DNA of 38,306 nucleotides from Xanthomonas cannabis pv. cannabis (GCF_000802365.1 NZ_JSZE01000011.1:1-38306); one strand, 5' to 3'. Numbered from the stretch's first letter, positions 1 to 9,616 are shown. Made by a program: numbers and translations. The notes: generated from the letters alone by a model not told the origin.

Positions 1-1
1 G

Positions 2-2260
2 TCGTATTCCGATGCCACGCTGGAGAACAAGCACCCCAGCGTGTATTCCAACGGCGCGCAGAAGTCCACCGAGCAGAACGTGGGCTTCGACTTCAATGGC
101 GATGGCCGCATCGGCAGCAATACCGATCCGTCCAACCTGCCGCGCGATTACTTCTACAACTGGGTGGCGACGGAACTGGACAACCGCAGCACCGATCGCC
201 AGCGTACCGGCGTCAACGGCTCGTTCCAGTTCAACATCAACGACTCGTGGACGGTGCTGGCCGATGCGGCCTACACCAAGCTCGAAGACCAGGACACCTC
301 GGTGGCCGCGCAGCTGCACACCGGCTGGGCGACCAACCAGTTGCAACCGGGGTCGGTGGTCGATTCCAACGGTGTGCTCGAATACGGCCAGTTCCGCTAC
401 AACCGGTTCCAGGCGCACTCGATGGCCGGCGTTGCCGATTCGGATTCGCTCAATACCAACCTGGAACTGCGTTTCGATGATGGCGGCCCGTTCCGTGCAT
501 CGTTCCGCTGGGTGCACGGCGATGCGCAGCGCACCTACGACGAAGCGCGTGCCGATGCGGTGGTGACGCGCGGCGACCAGATCACGCGTGCCGGTGGTGT
601 CACCCAATGGGCCAATGCCAATGGCCTGCCCACGGTGGATGCGTCGGTGGATTTCCGTGGCACCTACCCGGCGGTCAACCTCGGCACCGACGTGTCCAAC
701 CCGGACAACTGGCAGCTGATGTCCACCTGGGCGCAGGGCAACAAGATCGAAGCGACGATGGACGCCTTCCGCGCCGACGGCACCTTCGAGTTCGATGAAG
801 GCGTGGTGCGCGGCTTCCAGTTCGGCATTCGCTATGGCGAGCGCGAGGTCAAGCTGGACACCTATCGGTACCTGTCGCCGGTGTCCACCAGCTGCGCCGA
901 TCCCAATCGTTCGCTGTATTACTTCAAGGACCCGCTGATCGTGGACACCTGCAGCGGTGTCTCGGAAGCGCGCCTGCTGCCGTTCAATTCGATTCCCGGC
1001 TACTGGGCATACTTCAACGACTTCGATCCGCTCAAGGTCACCGGCCTGGGCAGCCAGGGCTTGCCGGCAATCAACCCGCAGGTCATGAAGGACCCGGTGG
1101 GCTATCTCAATAGCCTGTACCCCGGCAATGTGGCGTACCAGCAGGCCGCCGACTCGTACAAGGTCACCGAAAAGAGCACTGCGGCGTATTTTCTGGCCAA
1201 CCTGGAGGGTGGAACCGGCAGTGCAGTGCCGTGGACGGCCAACATCGGCGCACGCATCGTGCAGACCAAGCTGGCGATCGATCAGTACCTGAGCAGCGGC
1301 AATGTGTTTATCGGCAACGTGGAATGGAATGGCGTCAGCCCGGCGATCGGGACCAATCGCTTGAACCGTCAGTACACCGACGTGCTGCCCACCGCCAACC
1401 TGTCGCTGGACATCACCGACGCGCAGAAGCTGCGCTTTGCCTACAACAAGGCTGTCGCGCGTCAGGACCTGCCCGATCTGGGGCGCGGCCTGGTCAGCTT
1501 CTATGCCGTCAACGGCACGCCGCCGCGCAACCCGGCGCTGCCCTCCGATGCGGTGCTGTTCCTCAACGGACGCTCGGGTAACCCGGATCTGGATCCGTAC
1601 CGCGCCACCAACTACAACGCCTCGTGGGAATGGTATTTCTCCGACGCGTCGTTGATCAGCGTGGGTGCCTTCCTGATCGATGTGAAGTCGTTCCCGACCA
1701 CGGTGACCAACATCGAGCCCCAGCCCGACGCCGATGGCGTGGTGCGGCTGGGCGGCCCGGTGGAGCGCATCGTCAACGGCGGTGGCGGCAAGATCAAGGG
1801 TTTCGAAATCGGCTACCAACAGGCGTTCGACTTCCTGCCGGGCTGGTTGAGCGGGTTCGGCACCAACATCAACTACACCTTCTCCGACGCCGACACCGAC
1901 AACACCGATATCGAAGGCAATACGTTGCCCATCGGCGACAACTCCAAGCATCAGGCCAACGCGGTGTTGTGGTACCAGAAGGACAAGTTGCAGGCGCGTG
2001 TGGCCTATAACTGGCGCAGCAAGCGCTTCAGTCAGGTCAACAGCGGTGCGTGGGGCGATGAGCTGGCCATCTGGAACGACGACGTCGGCTACCTGGACGC
2101 CTCCTTCAGTTACGACGTCAACGATCACCTGACGCTCTACGCGCAAGCCACAAATCTCACTGGCGAAAGTGAGCGGCGTTACGCGCAGTGGACCAACCAC
2201 TATTACGACCAGAACATCTTCGAGCGTCGTTACTACGCCGGCCTGCGTCTGCGCTTCTGA
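2..2260 (+). CDS. TonB-dependent receptor, C-terminal part (5' end outside window)
   Basis: This is the C-terminal ~750 residues of an outer-membrane, TonB-gated transporter. The reading frame is open from the first bases of the window, so the signal peptide, TonB box and plug lie upstream. The visible part alternates short polar and aromatic strands as in a 22-strand beta-barrel. It contains a typical late-barrel segment (residues like NPDLDPYRATNYNASWEWYF) and ends in ...YAGLRLRF, the terminal Phe being the outer-membrane assembly signal. Its size fits the large receptors that Xanthomonas uses for plant-derived carbohydrates. The nearby GH6 enzyme and LacI regulator suggest a plant-polymer uptake context, but the substrate cannot be read from this fragment. 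Two hairpins follow the stop codon. Confidence 0.93.
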   Translation, partial: SYSDATLENKHPSVYSNGAQKSTEQNVGFDFNGDGRIGSNTDPSNLPRDYFYNWVATELDNRSTDRQRTGVNGSFQFNINDSWTVLADAAYTKLEDQDTSVAAQLHTGWATNQLQPGSVVDSNGVLEYGQFRYNRFQAHSMAGVADSDSLNTNLELRFDDGGPFRASFRWVHGDAQRTYDEARADAVVTRGDQITRAGGVTQWANANGLPTVDASVDFRGTYPAVNLGTDVSNPDNWQLMSTWAQGNKIEATMDAFRADGTFEFDEGVVRGFQFGIRYGEREVKLDTYRYLSPVSTSCADPNRSLYYFKDPLIVDTCSGVSEARLLPFNSIPGYWAYFNDFDPLKVTGLGSQGLPAINPQVMKDPVGYLNSLYPGNVAYQQAADSYKVTEKSTAAYFLANLEGGTGSAVPWTANIGARIVQTKLAIDQYLSSGNVFIGNVEWNGVSPAIGTNRLNRQYTDVLPTANLSLDITDAQKLRFAYNKAVARQDLPDLGRGLVSFYAVNGTPPRNPALPSDAVLFLNGRSGNPDLDPYRATNYNASWEWYFSDASLISVGAFLIDVKSFPTTVTNIEPQPDADGVVRLGGPVERIVNGGGGKIKGFEIGYQQAFDFLPGWLSGFGTNINYTFSDADTDNTDIEGNTLPIGDNSKHQANAVLWYQKDKLQARVAYNWRSKRFSQVNSGAWGDELAIWNDDVGYLDASFSYDVNDHLTLYAQATNLTGESERRYAQWTNHYYDQNIFERRYYAGLRLRF

Positions 2261-2285
2261 TGTGACGGTTTGATGCGATGTACCA

Positions 2286-2323
2286 ATGTGCGACACGGCG
2301 CACCCCTGCGCCGTGTCGCACAT
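2286..2323 (+). terminator. Perfect 16-bp hairpin after the TonB receptor
   Basis: Arms at 2286-2301 and 2308-2323 are perfect inverted repeats with a 6-nt loop, starting 25 bp after the receptor stop. The following sequence is T-rich but interrupted (ggttttctgtttctc). It probably acts as the transcription terminator or 3'-end stabiliser of the receptor mRNA. Confidence 0.75.
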
Positions 2324-2427
2324 GGTTTTCTGTTTCTCCCTCTCCAAGCGGTCATTGCGCTTTCTTCCCGTCACCGGTTTACCGGTGTTGCAGTACGCCC
2401 GACGGCGACGTTGGGTACCCTCCCATT

Positions 2428-2464
2428 CGGCCGCATCGTCGGGAAGCGATGTGGCCGTTTTTTT
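2428..2464 (+). terminator. Second intrinsic terminator
   Basis: An 11-bp stem (2428-2438 with 2447-2457, one G-T pair, 8-nt loop) is followed directly by seven T residues. This is a textbook rho-independent terminator. It lies about 100 bp beyond the first hairpin, so the receptor transcript has tandem stops, or a short transcript ends here. Confidence 0.8.
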
Positions 2465-2479
2465 GTGCGTAATGGCACA
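2464..2479. promoter_or_regulatory. Candidate CRP/Clp binding site
   Basis: The 16-mer TGTGC-N6-GCACA is perfectly palindromic in its arms and matches 8 of the 10 arm positions of the CRP consensus TGTGA-N6-TCACA. In Xanthomonas the CRP homologue Clp activates extracellular cellulase genes. The site is ~480 bp upstream of the GH6 start, farther than usual, and it overlaps the T-run of the preceding terminator. Confidence 0.4.
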
Positions 2480-2962
2480 TCCATTTGTGTAGTACTGCCT
2501 GCTGTTGAAACTCGGTCCCGGGCAGTGGCTGGATCTGTGTGCAACCGCAATGTTTGACGATTGCTTATGCTTGTTATGCAGCGTAGTTTCCGCATGGCGA
2601 ACCCGACCCCCCGGTTCGCAGGCACAGCGTCCCATGCTGATCGCTCATTCGCTCCCTGGAGATACTCCGCACATCACGGTGGCAGCATCGCAAGGATGAT
2701 CGCGTTGCGAGCGCGCTAGCCGCCAAATCCGAGGTCTTGGGTGCTGTCCTCAGAGACAAACAGGCCATTGGCCTGCGTTTCTGCCTGGGCATCATCAACG
2801 TAATGCCATGCAAATGCTCTTCGGCGGGACGCCGACGGAGCGTGTTTGAGTGGCTCCAGCTATCTCCGATGGGTGCCCCGACAAAGGAAGAACGCAAGCC
2901 AAAGACAGGCAGTGCTGCAGTGAATCGGCATAAACACCATCCAATAAAACTAGGTGAATATC
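2480..2962 (+). other. Long upstream region of the cellobiohydrolase gene
   Basis: About 480 bp without a convincing gene. Open frames here are short and lack ribosome-binding sites. The last bases carry a Shine-Dalgarno-like AGGTG (2952-2956) placed 6 nt before the ATG at 2963. The length suggests a long 5' UTR or a distal regulatory region; no clear sigma-70 promoter was recognised. Confidence 0.5.
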
Positions 2963-4648
2963 ATGAATTCCAGCAAGGGCATCCATCGTCACGTCAAGCG
3001 CGCCATGGCGTTATCGCTGTTGGCATTGAACCCGATGGTCGTGGCGACGGTCTGCGCGCAGGCCCACGTCGATAATCCATTCGTTGGTGCCACCGGTTAT
3101 GTCAATCCGGATTACGCCAAGAAAGTCGATGCATCGATCGCGAAGATAAAGGGCGTTCCGTTGAAGGCCAAGATGGGCGTGGTCAAAACCCTGCCGACCG
3201 CAGTGTGGCTCGATCGTATCGCGGCAATCGCCGGTGGTTCGCAAAATGCCGGGCGACTCGGTCTGAGGGGGCATCTGGATGCTGCGCTGGCGCAGAAAAA
3301 GGCCAATACGCCGATCACTGCCAGCTTCGTCATTTACGATCTACCCGGACGCGATTGCCATGCACTGGCGTCCAATGGTGAATTGCCGCTCACGCCCGCC
3401 GCGCTGGAGCGTTACAAGAAAGAATATATCGATGTGATCGCGGCCATCTTCGCCGATCCCAAATACAAAGATATTCGTATCGTCAATGTCATCGAGCCCG
3501 ACAGCCTGCCCAATCTGGTCACCAATTTGAATGACATGCGCTGCGCGCTTGCCAATTCGACCGGGATCTACGAAGAAGGCATCAAGTATGCGCTCAATAA
3601 ACTGCACGCGATACCCAATACCTACAATTATCTGGATATCGGCCACTCCGGCTGGCTGGGCTGGGACAGCAACCGCGGTCCGTCCATCTCGCTGTATACC
3701 CGGGTGGTGCAGGGGACGAGTGCGGGTCTGGCAAGCGTGGATGGGTTTGTCACCAATACCGCCAACACCACGCCGCTGAATGAGCCGAATCTGCCCAATC
3801 CCGAGTTGAGCGTGAATGGTCAGCCGATCAAGTCGGCGAAATTCTACGAATGGAATCCGTATTTCGACGAGACCGATTTCACCCAGGCCCTGTACAACGG
3901 ATTTGTCAGCGCGGGTTGGCCCAGCACGATCGGCTTCATCATCGATACCGGCCGTAACGGCTGGGGTGGTCCGAATCGCCCGACCAGCGCCTTCGGTAGC
4001 GACATCAATTCGTACGTCAATACCGGCCGCATCGATCGCCGCCTGCATCGCGGCAACTGGTGCAATCAAAGTGGCGCAGGCATCGGCGCGCTTCCGGCCG
4101 CCGCGCCGGGCCCGCATCTGGACGCGTATGTCTGGGTCAAGCCGCCGGGCGAGTCCGATGGGTCCAGCACCCTGATTCCGAACAACGAGGGCAAGGGCTT
4201 CGATCGCATGTGCGACCCCACATACACCACGGCCGATGGCGTGTTGACCGGCGCGCTCGCCGGTGCGCCGATCTCCGGTGCGTGGTTCCATAACCAGTTC
4301 ATCGAACTGGTGAACAACGCGTACCCGGTCATCGCAACTGCCAGCACCGCGGTGGCCACCGCGGCACCGGTCGCCGCGCCGAGCGCAACGCGCGGCCTCA
4401 CCGCCGCCGTCGGCGACAGCCGGGTCAGGCTGAGCTGGTCGCCAGTGGCCGGCGCGACCAGCTACACGGTGCAGCGGCGTGCCGGTGGAGCCGGTGCATT
4501 CACCACGGTGGGGGCCAATGTCGCGGCGGCATCGTATGTCGATCAATCGGTCAGCAATGGCGCCGACTACGACTATGTGGTGACCGCAAACAGTGCGGCA
4601 GGAGCGAGCGCCCCGTCAGCCGTGGTGCGTGCCAAGCCGAACAGGTGA
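2963..4648 (+). CDS. cbsA: Secreted GH6 cellobiohydrolase with C-terminal FN3 domain (CbsA/CbhA type)
   Basis: An exoglucanase releasing cellobiose from cellulose chain ends, exported (probably through the type II route) to attack plant cell walls. Of the 561 residues, 1-34 form a signal peptide (basic start, hydrophobic core, cleavage after VCAQA). The GH6 domain shows both active-site signatures. YDLPGRDCHALASNGE holds Asp131, aligned with Trichoderma Cel6A Asp175. NVIEPDSLPNLVTN holds the general acid Asp180, aligned with Asp221. Residues ~475-561 are a fibronectin type III domain (WSPVAGATSYTVQRR), joined by an Ala/Thr/Pro-rich linker. The ATG at 2963 is preferred over GTG 2954 because that GTG sits inside the ribosome-binding site. 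Published comparative work links intact cbsA to vascular Xanthomonas lifestyles. The frame is intact here. Confidence 0.93.
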   Translation: MNSSKGIHRHVKRAMALSLLALNPMVVATVCAQAHVDNPFVGATGYVNPDYAKKVDASIAKIKGVPLKAKMGVVKTLPTAVWLDRIAAIAGGSQNAGRLGLRGHLDAALAQKKANTPITASFVIYDLPGRDCHALASNGELPLTPAALERYKKEYIDVIAAIFADPKYKDIRIVNVIEPDSLPNLVTNLNDMRCALANSTGIYEEGIKYALNKLHAIPNTYNYLDIGHSGWLGWDSNRGPSISLYTRVVQGTSAGLASVDGFVTNTANTTPLNEPNLPNPELSVNGQPIKSAKFYEWNPYFDETDFTQALYNGFVSAGWPSTIGFIIDTGRNGWGGPNRPTSAFGSDINSYVNTGRIDRRLHRGNWCNQSGAGIGALPAAAPGPHLDAYVWVKPPGESDGSSTLIPNNEGKGFDRMCDPTYTTADGVLTGALAGAPISGAWFHNQFIELVNNAYPVIATASTAVATAAPVAAPSATRGLTAAVGDSRVRLSWSPVAGATSYTVQRRAGGAGAFTTVGANVAAASYVDQSVSNGADYDYVVTANSAAGASAPSAVVRAKPNR

Positions 4649-5029
4649 TGCGGCCGGCGCACGCAGCGTGCCCGCATCGCCGATCGTGAGGTCTGCGCTG
4701 GCGTCCTCCGCAAGTGTGCTGCCGCTGTGTCGCTGATGTAGTGTGAATGTCCCCGGCAGCCACTGGGCTGCCGGGGATACCGCAGGTGTGGTTGGCCCAT
4801 TGCTTCGGTCGATCGGTGGTCTGTCTGCGCACAGACCAAGCAAGAGGCGACACGGATCCAGCACCGTACCGATTCTGTCTCTCTGAAATCACCCGTCCCG
4901 CACCAATGACGTCTTGCCCGCAAGTTCATTTGCATGTGTCGCCACGAAGGCCAGTGCGATGATTCCGGGCGGCAATGTCTTCTTCGATGACATTGCGTCG
5001 CTGCAGCGCGCGCACTGCCAGTGCAGTGG
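4649..5029. other. Convergent intergenic region with a 10-bp hairpin
   Basis: About 380 bp between the converging cellobiohydrolase and LacI-regulator genes. It holds one perfect 10-bp inverted repeat (4751-4760 with 4767-4776, 6-nt loop) without a T-run on either side. This could terminate both genes by a stem-only mechanism. No convincing gene is seen; short open frames lack ribosome-binding sites. Confidence 0.6.
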
Positions 5030-6082
5030 CTATCCGTTTGGCGGGGGAGCCGTCGAACCGCGTTTGACCAGGGTGTATTTCATCACCTGATGCACCCCAT
5101 GGGCGGCATCGCCCTTGCGCCGTTGCCGAATGGCGTCGGCAAGCAACGACACCGCCGCACGGCCCATCGCGGTAACCGGTTGATGCACGGTGGTGAGTTC
5201 CGGCCAGATGGTGGTGGCGACCGGTGTGTCGTCGAAGCCGGCCACCGACACGTCTTCGGGCACGCGCAGGCCCAGACCATGCGCCACCGCCACCGCTGCG
5301 GCAGCCATGTCGTCGTTGCTGCAAAAGATCGCAGTGGGTGGGTGCGGCTGCGCCAGCAGGCTACGCGCTGCGAGCAGACCGGAGTGGTAGGTAAACAGCC
5401 CGTCGGCGATCAACGCGTCGGTGATCGGCAGGCCGGCGGCCTGCAGGCTGTCCAGGTATCCGTTGGCGCGCAGCGCGCTTGGGGTGTGTTTCGGGTCGCC
5501 CTTGATCAGCGCGATGCGGCGGTGACCGAGCTCGATCAGGTGCGCGACGATGGCGCGTGCGGCCTGATAGTCGTCGATGCGCACCGAGCTGATTTGCGCC
5601 ATCGGTGCGCCGCTGGCCACGGCCACCACTGGGATGCCGCGCGCATCCAGTTCGGCAATGGTCTGCCGCGAATCGCACAGTGGCGGCGGCAGGATCACCC
5701 CGTCCACGCCGGCGGCGAGCAGGCGTTCGGTCGCTGCGCGCTGGCTGCGGATGGCGCCGCATTTTTCCACCAGCACCTGGCTGCCGTTGAGGCTGCTCTG
5801 CTCCAGCAGCCCGAGCATGAATTGATTGAGGTAGGCCGCACTGGGATTGCTGTACAGCACGCCGATGCGCAACAGGCCGCTGGTACGCAGCGAGCGGCCT
5901 GCAAGATTGGGGCGGTAGCCCAGCGCCTGCACCGACGCTTCCACGCGCGTGCGCATGTCCTGGCCGACATGCGGATGCCGGTTGATCACGCGCGATGCGG
6001 TCATCGGCGACACGCCTGCATGTTTGGCGACGTCCAGCAACGTCGCCGCATTGTTTGCACTGCGTTGCCGCTTGGCCACCAT
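5030..6082 (-). CDS. LacI/GalR-family transcriptional regulator
   Basis: A sugar-responsive repressor of 350 residues, the normal family length. The N-terminal helix-turn-helix reads ATLLDVAKHAGVSPMTASRV, followed by the hinge helix around GYRPNLAGRSLR. The rest is the periplasmic-binding-protein-like effector domain (IGVLYSNPSAAYLNQF..., ending with the family's ...SVAGFDDTPVATTIWPELTT). The start at 6082 has an AGGA-type ribosome-binding site, and the frame is open far upstream only by chance overlap with the peptidase gene. The effector is not identifiable. GntR/IdnR-like gluconate regulators are an alternative to a plant-oligosaccharide regulator. Its stop faces the cellobiohydrolase gene. 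Confidence 0.92.
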   Translation of the reverse strand: MVAKRQRSANNAATLLDVAKHAGVSPMTASRVINRHPHVGQDMRTRVEASVQALGYRPNLAGRSLRTSGLLRIGVLYSNPSAAYLNQFMLGLLEQSSLNGSQVLVEKCGAIRSQRAATERLLAAGVDGVILPPPLCDSRQTIAELDARGIPVVAVASGAPMAQISSVRIDDYQAARAIVAHLIELGHRRIALIKGDPKHTPSALRANGYLDSLQAAGLPITDALIADGLFTYHSGLLAARSLLAQPHPPTAIFCSNDDMAAAAVAVAHGLGLRVPEDVSVAGFDDTPVATTIWPELTTVHQPVTAMGRAAVSLLADAIRQRRKGDAAHGVHQVMKYTLVKRGSTAPPPNG

Positions 6083-6134
6083 CGTGTGTGCTCGTCCTGG
6101 AGTAGAAACGCCAACGCCGTGCTGCGTTCCCAGA

Positions 6135-7553
6135 TTACTCGTTCGGCGGTTGCACAGACTTTGCGCGGCTGCCGAAATCGCCATCTGCCTCGGCTGCCAG
6201 ATAGGCGAACACGGTGTAGGCGGCCACGTTCTGCGCGAGCGCCTTCGGGTCGATCTTGTCCAGCGTGTCGTCGGCGGTGTGGTGCAGGTCGAAGTAATCG
6301 GTGCCGTCCTGCGCCAGCCACGCCCAAGCGCCGCCCTTGGCGGAAATCGGCCCCACATCCGGACCGGGGCCGCCCTTGTCCGGCGCATACGCGATGCCCA
6401 GCGGTGCCAGCACCTCGGCAATCTGCTTGGTCGCGGCACGCGAGTCGTCCGGGGCGGCTGAGCCGGTGTTGAACGCATAGATGCGCCCGGCGCCGAAGTC
6501 GCTCTCTGCGCCAATCTGATGCAGCGCCAGGTCCTTGGCATTCCTGCCGTGCGCGGCGGCATACGCCTTGCCGCCGTACAGGCCTTGCTCCTCGTTGGCA
6601 AAGGCCACGACACGAATCGTGCGCTTGGGTGCCTGCTTGAGCTGGCCGATCAGGTGGCCGGCAGCCATGGTGATCGCCACGCCGGCACCGTCGTCGATCG
6701 CACCGGTGCCGAGATCCCACGAATCCAGATGCCCGCCGATCACCACCACTTCCTTGGGCTTGCTGCGCCCGGTGATCTCGCCGATGACGTTGTACGAGGT
6801 GGCCGTGCCGTCCCAGCCGCAGTCCAGCGCCAGCCGCAGGCGCGTCGTGCCCAGCGCAGCGAGGCGAGCCAGTTGGTTGGCATCGGGTACCGACAGCGCC
6901 GCGGCCGGCACCGGCGTCAGGCCGTCATCGAAACGGGTGATGCCGGTATGCGGCACCCGGTGCGAGTCGGTGCCGGCCGAGCGCATCACAAATCCAATTG
7001 CGCCCTTGCGAATCGCTTCCGACGGCCCTTTGCTGCGCACGGCACCGCCATTGCCGTAATCCTTGCCGTCGCGCGCCTTGACCATCTGGTAATCGACGAA
7101 TGCGATCTTGCCGGCCAGCGATCCGGCCGGCGCGGCCTGCAGTGCGGCCAGGTTTTCAAACCGCACCACCTCGCCTTCGATCGTGCCGCCGGGGCTGCCG
7201 CCCAGCGCGGTGACGGTCAGTGGCTGCGCGTGCGCGCCGACGACCGCCGCATGTTCGCTGCGGCGTTCCCACTTGGGAAAGCTCACCGGCTCGGTCCACA
7301 CCTTGTCGAAGCCCAGCGACTGGAACTTGGCCTTGGCCCAGGCCACCGCACGCGGATCTGCTTCGCCACCGGCAATGCGCGGGCCCACTTCGGTGGTGAG
7401 CGATTGCACCACCGCAAAGCCGGTGTCATCGGCCAGGGCCTGCTCGCGCAACTGCGCCGCGGTGCGCAATGCGCTGTCGGGAATGTTGGTCTGTGCGGCA
7501 AGCGCGCAGGAGCAGGCGAGTAGGGCAGAGATGGCAACAGCGAGGCGACGCAT
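6135..7553 (-). CDS. Exported M28-family zinc metallopeptidase
   Basis: A secreted or periplasmic aminopeptidase/carboxypeptidase-like enzyme of 472 residues. A signal peptide is visible (MRRLAVAISALLACSCALAA). The protease-associated (PA) insertion lies before the catalytic domain. The M28 metal ligands and catalytic residues are all present: His and Asp in VIGGHLDSWDLG, Asp in GAIDDGAG, Glu pair in FANEEQGL, Glu/Asp in GAESD, and the last His in DLHHTADD. The gene precedes the LacI gene on the same strand with a ~50-bp gap, so co-transcription is possible. Substrate specificity cannot be inferred. Confidence 0.93.
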   Translation of the reverse strand: MRRLAVAISALLACSCALAAQTNIPDSALRTAAQLREQALADDTGFAVVQSLTTEVGPRIAGGEADPRAVAWAKAKFQSLGFDKVWTEPVSFPKWERRSEHAAVVGAHAQPLTVTALGGSPGGTIEGEVVRFENLAALQAAPAGSLAGKIAFVDYQMVKARDGKDYGNGGAVRSKGPSEAIRKGAIGFVMRSAGTDSHRVPHTGITRFDDGLTPVPAAALSVPDANQLARLAALGTTRLRLALDCGWDGTATSYNVIGEITGRSKPKEVVVIGGHLDSWDLGTGAIDDGAGVAITMAAGHLIGQLKQAPKRTIRVVAFANEEQGLYGGKAYAAAHGRNAKDLALHQIGAESDFGAGRIYAFNTGSAAPDDSRAATKQIAEVLAPLGIAYAPDKGGPGPDVGPISAKGGAWAWLAQDGTDYFDLHHTADDTLDKIDPKALAQNVAAYTVFAYLAAEADGDFGSRAKSVQPPNE

Positions 7554-7660
7554 GCAGGACGCTCCAACGACGAGGGGACCCTGAGCTTATCAGCGCAAGG
7601 TCCCCGGTCGGCGTGCGAAAAGTCATCCCTGCGCGCGAAGCGCGCGTTGGTTGCGTCCGC

Positions 7661-8092
7661 TTACAGCGCGCCCGGCGTCTTGAGCGTGTCGGTCTTGAGC
7701 GAGTCGCGAATCTCGCGCAGCAGCAGCACTTCTTCGCTCGGGCCCTTGGGTGCGTCGGGCTTGCGATGGCTCAGGCGGTTGATCAGCTTGACCACCAGGA
7801 AGATCGCAAACGCGATGATCACGAACTGCACTACGGTGTTGATGAAATCACCATAGCCGACCACCACGGCCGGAATCTCCTTGCCGGTGGCATCCACTTC
7901 CGCAGGCTTGAGCACCCACGCCAGGCGCGAGAAATCCACATTGCCGATGGCCCAACCGATTGGCGGCATGATGATCTTTTCCACCAGCGCGGTGACGATC
8001 TTGCCGAACGCCGCACCGATGACCACACCGACAGCCAGGTCGATGACATTGCCGCGCATCGCGAATTGCTTGAATTCGCTGACCATTCCCAT
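7661..8092 (-). CDS. mscL: Large-conductance mechanosensitive channel MscL
   Basis: An inner-membrane pentameric channel that opens under membrane tension and protects cells against hypo-osmotic shock. Its 143 residues match the family length. The N-terminal amphipathic helix and pore-lining TM1 ([37 protein letters not shown]) are canonical. They are followed by a periplasmic loop, TM2 ([20 protein letters not shown]) and the cytoplasmic helix bundle ([11 protein letters not shown]). It is a stand-alone housekeeping gene. Confidence 0.98.
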   Translation of the reverse strand: MGMVSEFKQFAMRGNVIDLAVGVVIGAAFGKIVTALVEKIIMPPIGWAIGNVDFSRLAWVLKPAEVDATGKEIPAVVVGYGDFINTVVQFVIIAFAIFLVVKLINRLSHRKPDAPKGPSEEVLLLREIRDSLKTDTLKTPGAL

Positions 8093-8152
8093 ATCGCACT
8101 CCTGATGCGGTCGCGGACCAACTGCCGCGGCCCGATCGTAGCCCGGCCGATG

Positions 8153-8866
8153 TCAGCCCGCGATGATGCCGTGGCGTTCGGCGACGTTTTCCAGGCGAGC
8201 ACTGAATTGGTCGCCCGGCAGCAGCGGGCCGACGCCGGCCGGCGTGCCCATGAAGATCAGATCGCCCGCGCGCAGTGCATACAGCTTGGACAGCTCGTGC
8301 AAAATCTCCGGCACGTTCCAGATCATCTGGTCCAGCAACGATTGCTGGCGCACCTGTCCGTTGACCTCCAGCGACAGATTCAGCGCCTCCAGGGCGCCGA
8401 CTTCGCCGGCATGCACCAACTCGCTGACCGGTGCGGAATGGTCGAAGCCTTTCGCGATATCCCACGGCAGGCCCTTGGCCTTGGCAGCGGCCTGCAGATC
8501 GCGGCGGGTCAGATCCAGGCCCACGCCATAACCGTAGATCAGGCGCTCGGCCTGCCCCACCGGCAATTCGCCCTCAGGTGCATCGCTGCCGAGTGCCACC
8601 ACCAGCTCCACCTCGTGATGCAGCTCCCTGGTGCCGGGCGGGTAGGGGATCTGGTCGCCGTGACCGACCACGATGGCATCGGCAGGCTTCATGAAAAAGG
8701 TTGGCTGACCGCGTTCGGCCTTGGACGCCGGCGCACTGGCGCCCATCTCGCGCGCGTGGTCGGCGAAGTTACGCCCCACGCAATAGATGCGGTGCACCGG
8801 AAAACTGCCGCCACCCACCACCGGAATGCGCGGAACATCGGCGGCGGGAATCACATCGTGGGTCAT
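8153..8866 (-). CDS. Fumarylacetoacetate hydrolase family protein
   Basis: An enzyme of the FAH superfamily (237 residues), whose members cleave or decarboxylate acyl-pyruvates and oxaloacetate-like compounds using a divalent metal. It shows the family signature CVGRNFADHAREMGA, the metal-binding ELHHEVELVVALG, GYGVGLDLTRRDLQ, and the C-terminal DLIFMGTPAGVGPL. The start at 8866 has an adjacent GAGGA ribosome-binding site; upstream in-frame codons to 9016 are not family-like. YcgM/FAHD1-type acylpyruvase is the nearest functional guess. Confidence 0.92.
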   Translation of the reverse strand: MTHDVIPAADVPRIPVVGGGSFPVHRIYCVGRNFADHAREMGASAPASKAERGQPTFFMKPADAIVVGHGDQIPYPPGTRELHHEVELVVALGSDAPEGELPVGQAERLIYGYGVGLDLTRRDLQAAAKAKGLPWDIAKGFDHSAPVSELVHAGEVGALEALNLSLEVNGQVRQQSLLDQMIWNVPEILHELSKLYALRAGDLIFMGTPAGVGPLLPGDQFSARLENVAERHGIIAG

Positions 8867-9088
8867 GCGCGCATCCTCGAACGGGGGACGCGTGAGTCTA
8901 GCCGCTTGGCTGTGTACGACGGAACCTTCACTGCTGAAACGCGCGTGGACGACCGCCGGCACGGCGAGGACCAACATGTTCAGGCCCGCAATGCAGATCG
9001 GCATGTGCGAGCACATGCCGATGCAGGTAGCGGGGTTTCATTCCCGCGGCGAGACGCTGCGGGATGTACAACGCAAGCGTCTGGACGC

Positions 9089-9364
9089 TCAGTGCGACAT
9101 CGGCAACGCGGGCTTGCGTACCACGCGGTACTCGGCGTCGACCACGCGCGCCTGCTGCGGGGGGCTACGGTGCGACTTGCTCAGGACCTTCCAGGCAATA
9201 CCGCCCAGTATCATGGCCGCGCCGACAAACACGCTGAAGAAGATCAGCACCGCAAGAATCGCCAGGCCTGCCAGGCCGGCAGCAAGGCGCACCAATGGGT
9301 GACGCGGCTTGCGGGGCGCAAACAGGGAATGGAGGTTGCCGTATTGGAACAAGCGTGCAGGCAT
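9089..9364 (-). CDS. Small membrane protein of unknown function
   Basis: A 91-residue protein from ATG 9364 (TTG at 9391 is an alternative). It has one long hydrophobic region, LVRLAAGLAGLAILAVLIFF continuing into SVFVGAAMILGG, probably two closely spaced membrane passes. The C-terminal tail (KSHRSPPQQARVVDAEYRVV) is basic then acidic. No family recognised. High G+C third positions and its place among core genes suggest a real gene. Confidence 0.65.
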   Translation of the reverse strand: MPARLFQYGNLHSLFAPRKPRHPLVRLAAGLAGLAILAVLIFFSVFVGAAMILGGIAWKVLSKSHRSPPQQARVVDAEYRVVRKPALPMSH

Positions 9365-9616
9365 GGCGGTGGGCTGCCGGGCAGGAAACAAGCGCGAAGT
9401 ATCGTTGCGGTTTCATGTCATTGAGTGAAAACTTCGTTAATCCAACGCCAGTTTTGTTAAACACATCACATGCGACGCGCTGACCGAGGTCTGCCGTAGC
9501 CAAGGTGTACGGGTGACCGCCCGGTCCTGCGGTTACTCACGCCCGGCACGCAGCGCGCCGACGCGCGCGCAGTCGCATGCCACAATCGGCGGCCACTCTT
9601 CCCTCTTTCAAGGTCT

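Noticed and set aside
5030-6613. 527-codon version of the LacI regulator
   Set aside because: The extra N-terminal part overlaps the M28 peptidase gene and is Arg/Thr/Pro-rich noise; the family N-terminus begins at 6082 with a ribosome-binding site.
7469-9424. Plus-strand frame of ~650 codons spanning the M28, mscL and FAH genes
   Set aside because: It crosses three well-identified minus-strand genes and shows no family signature.
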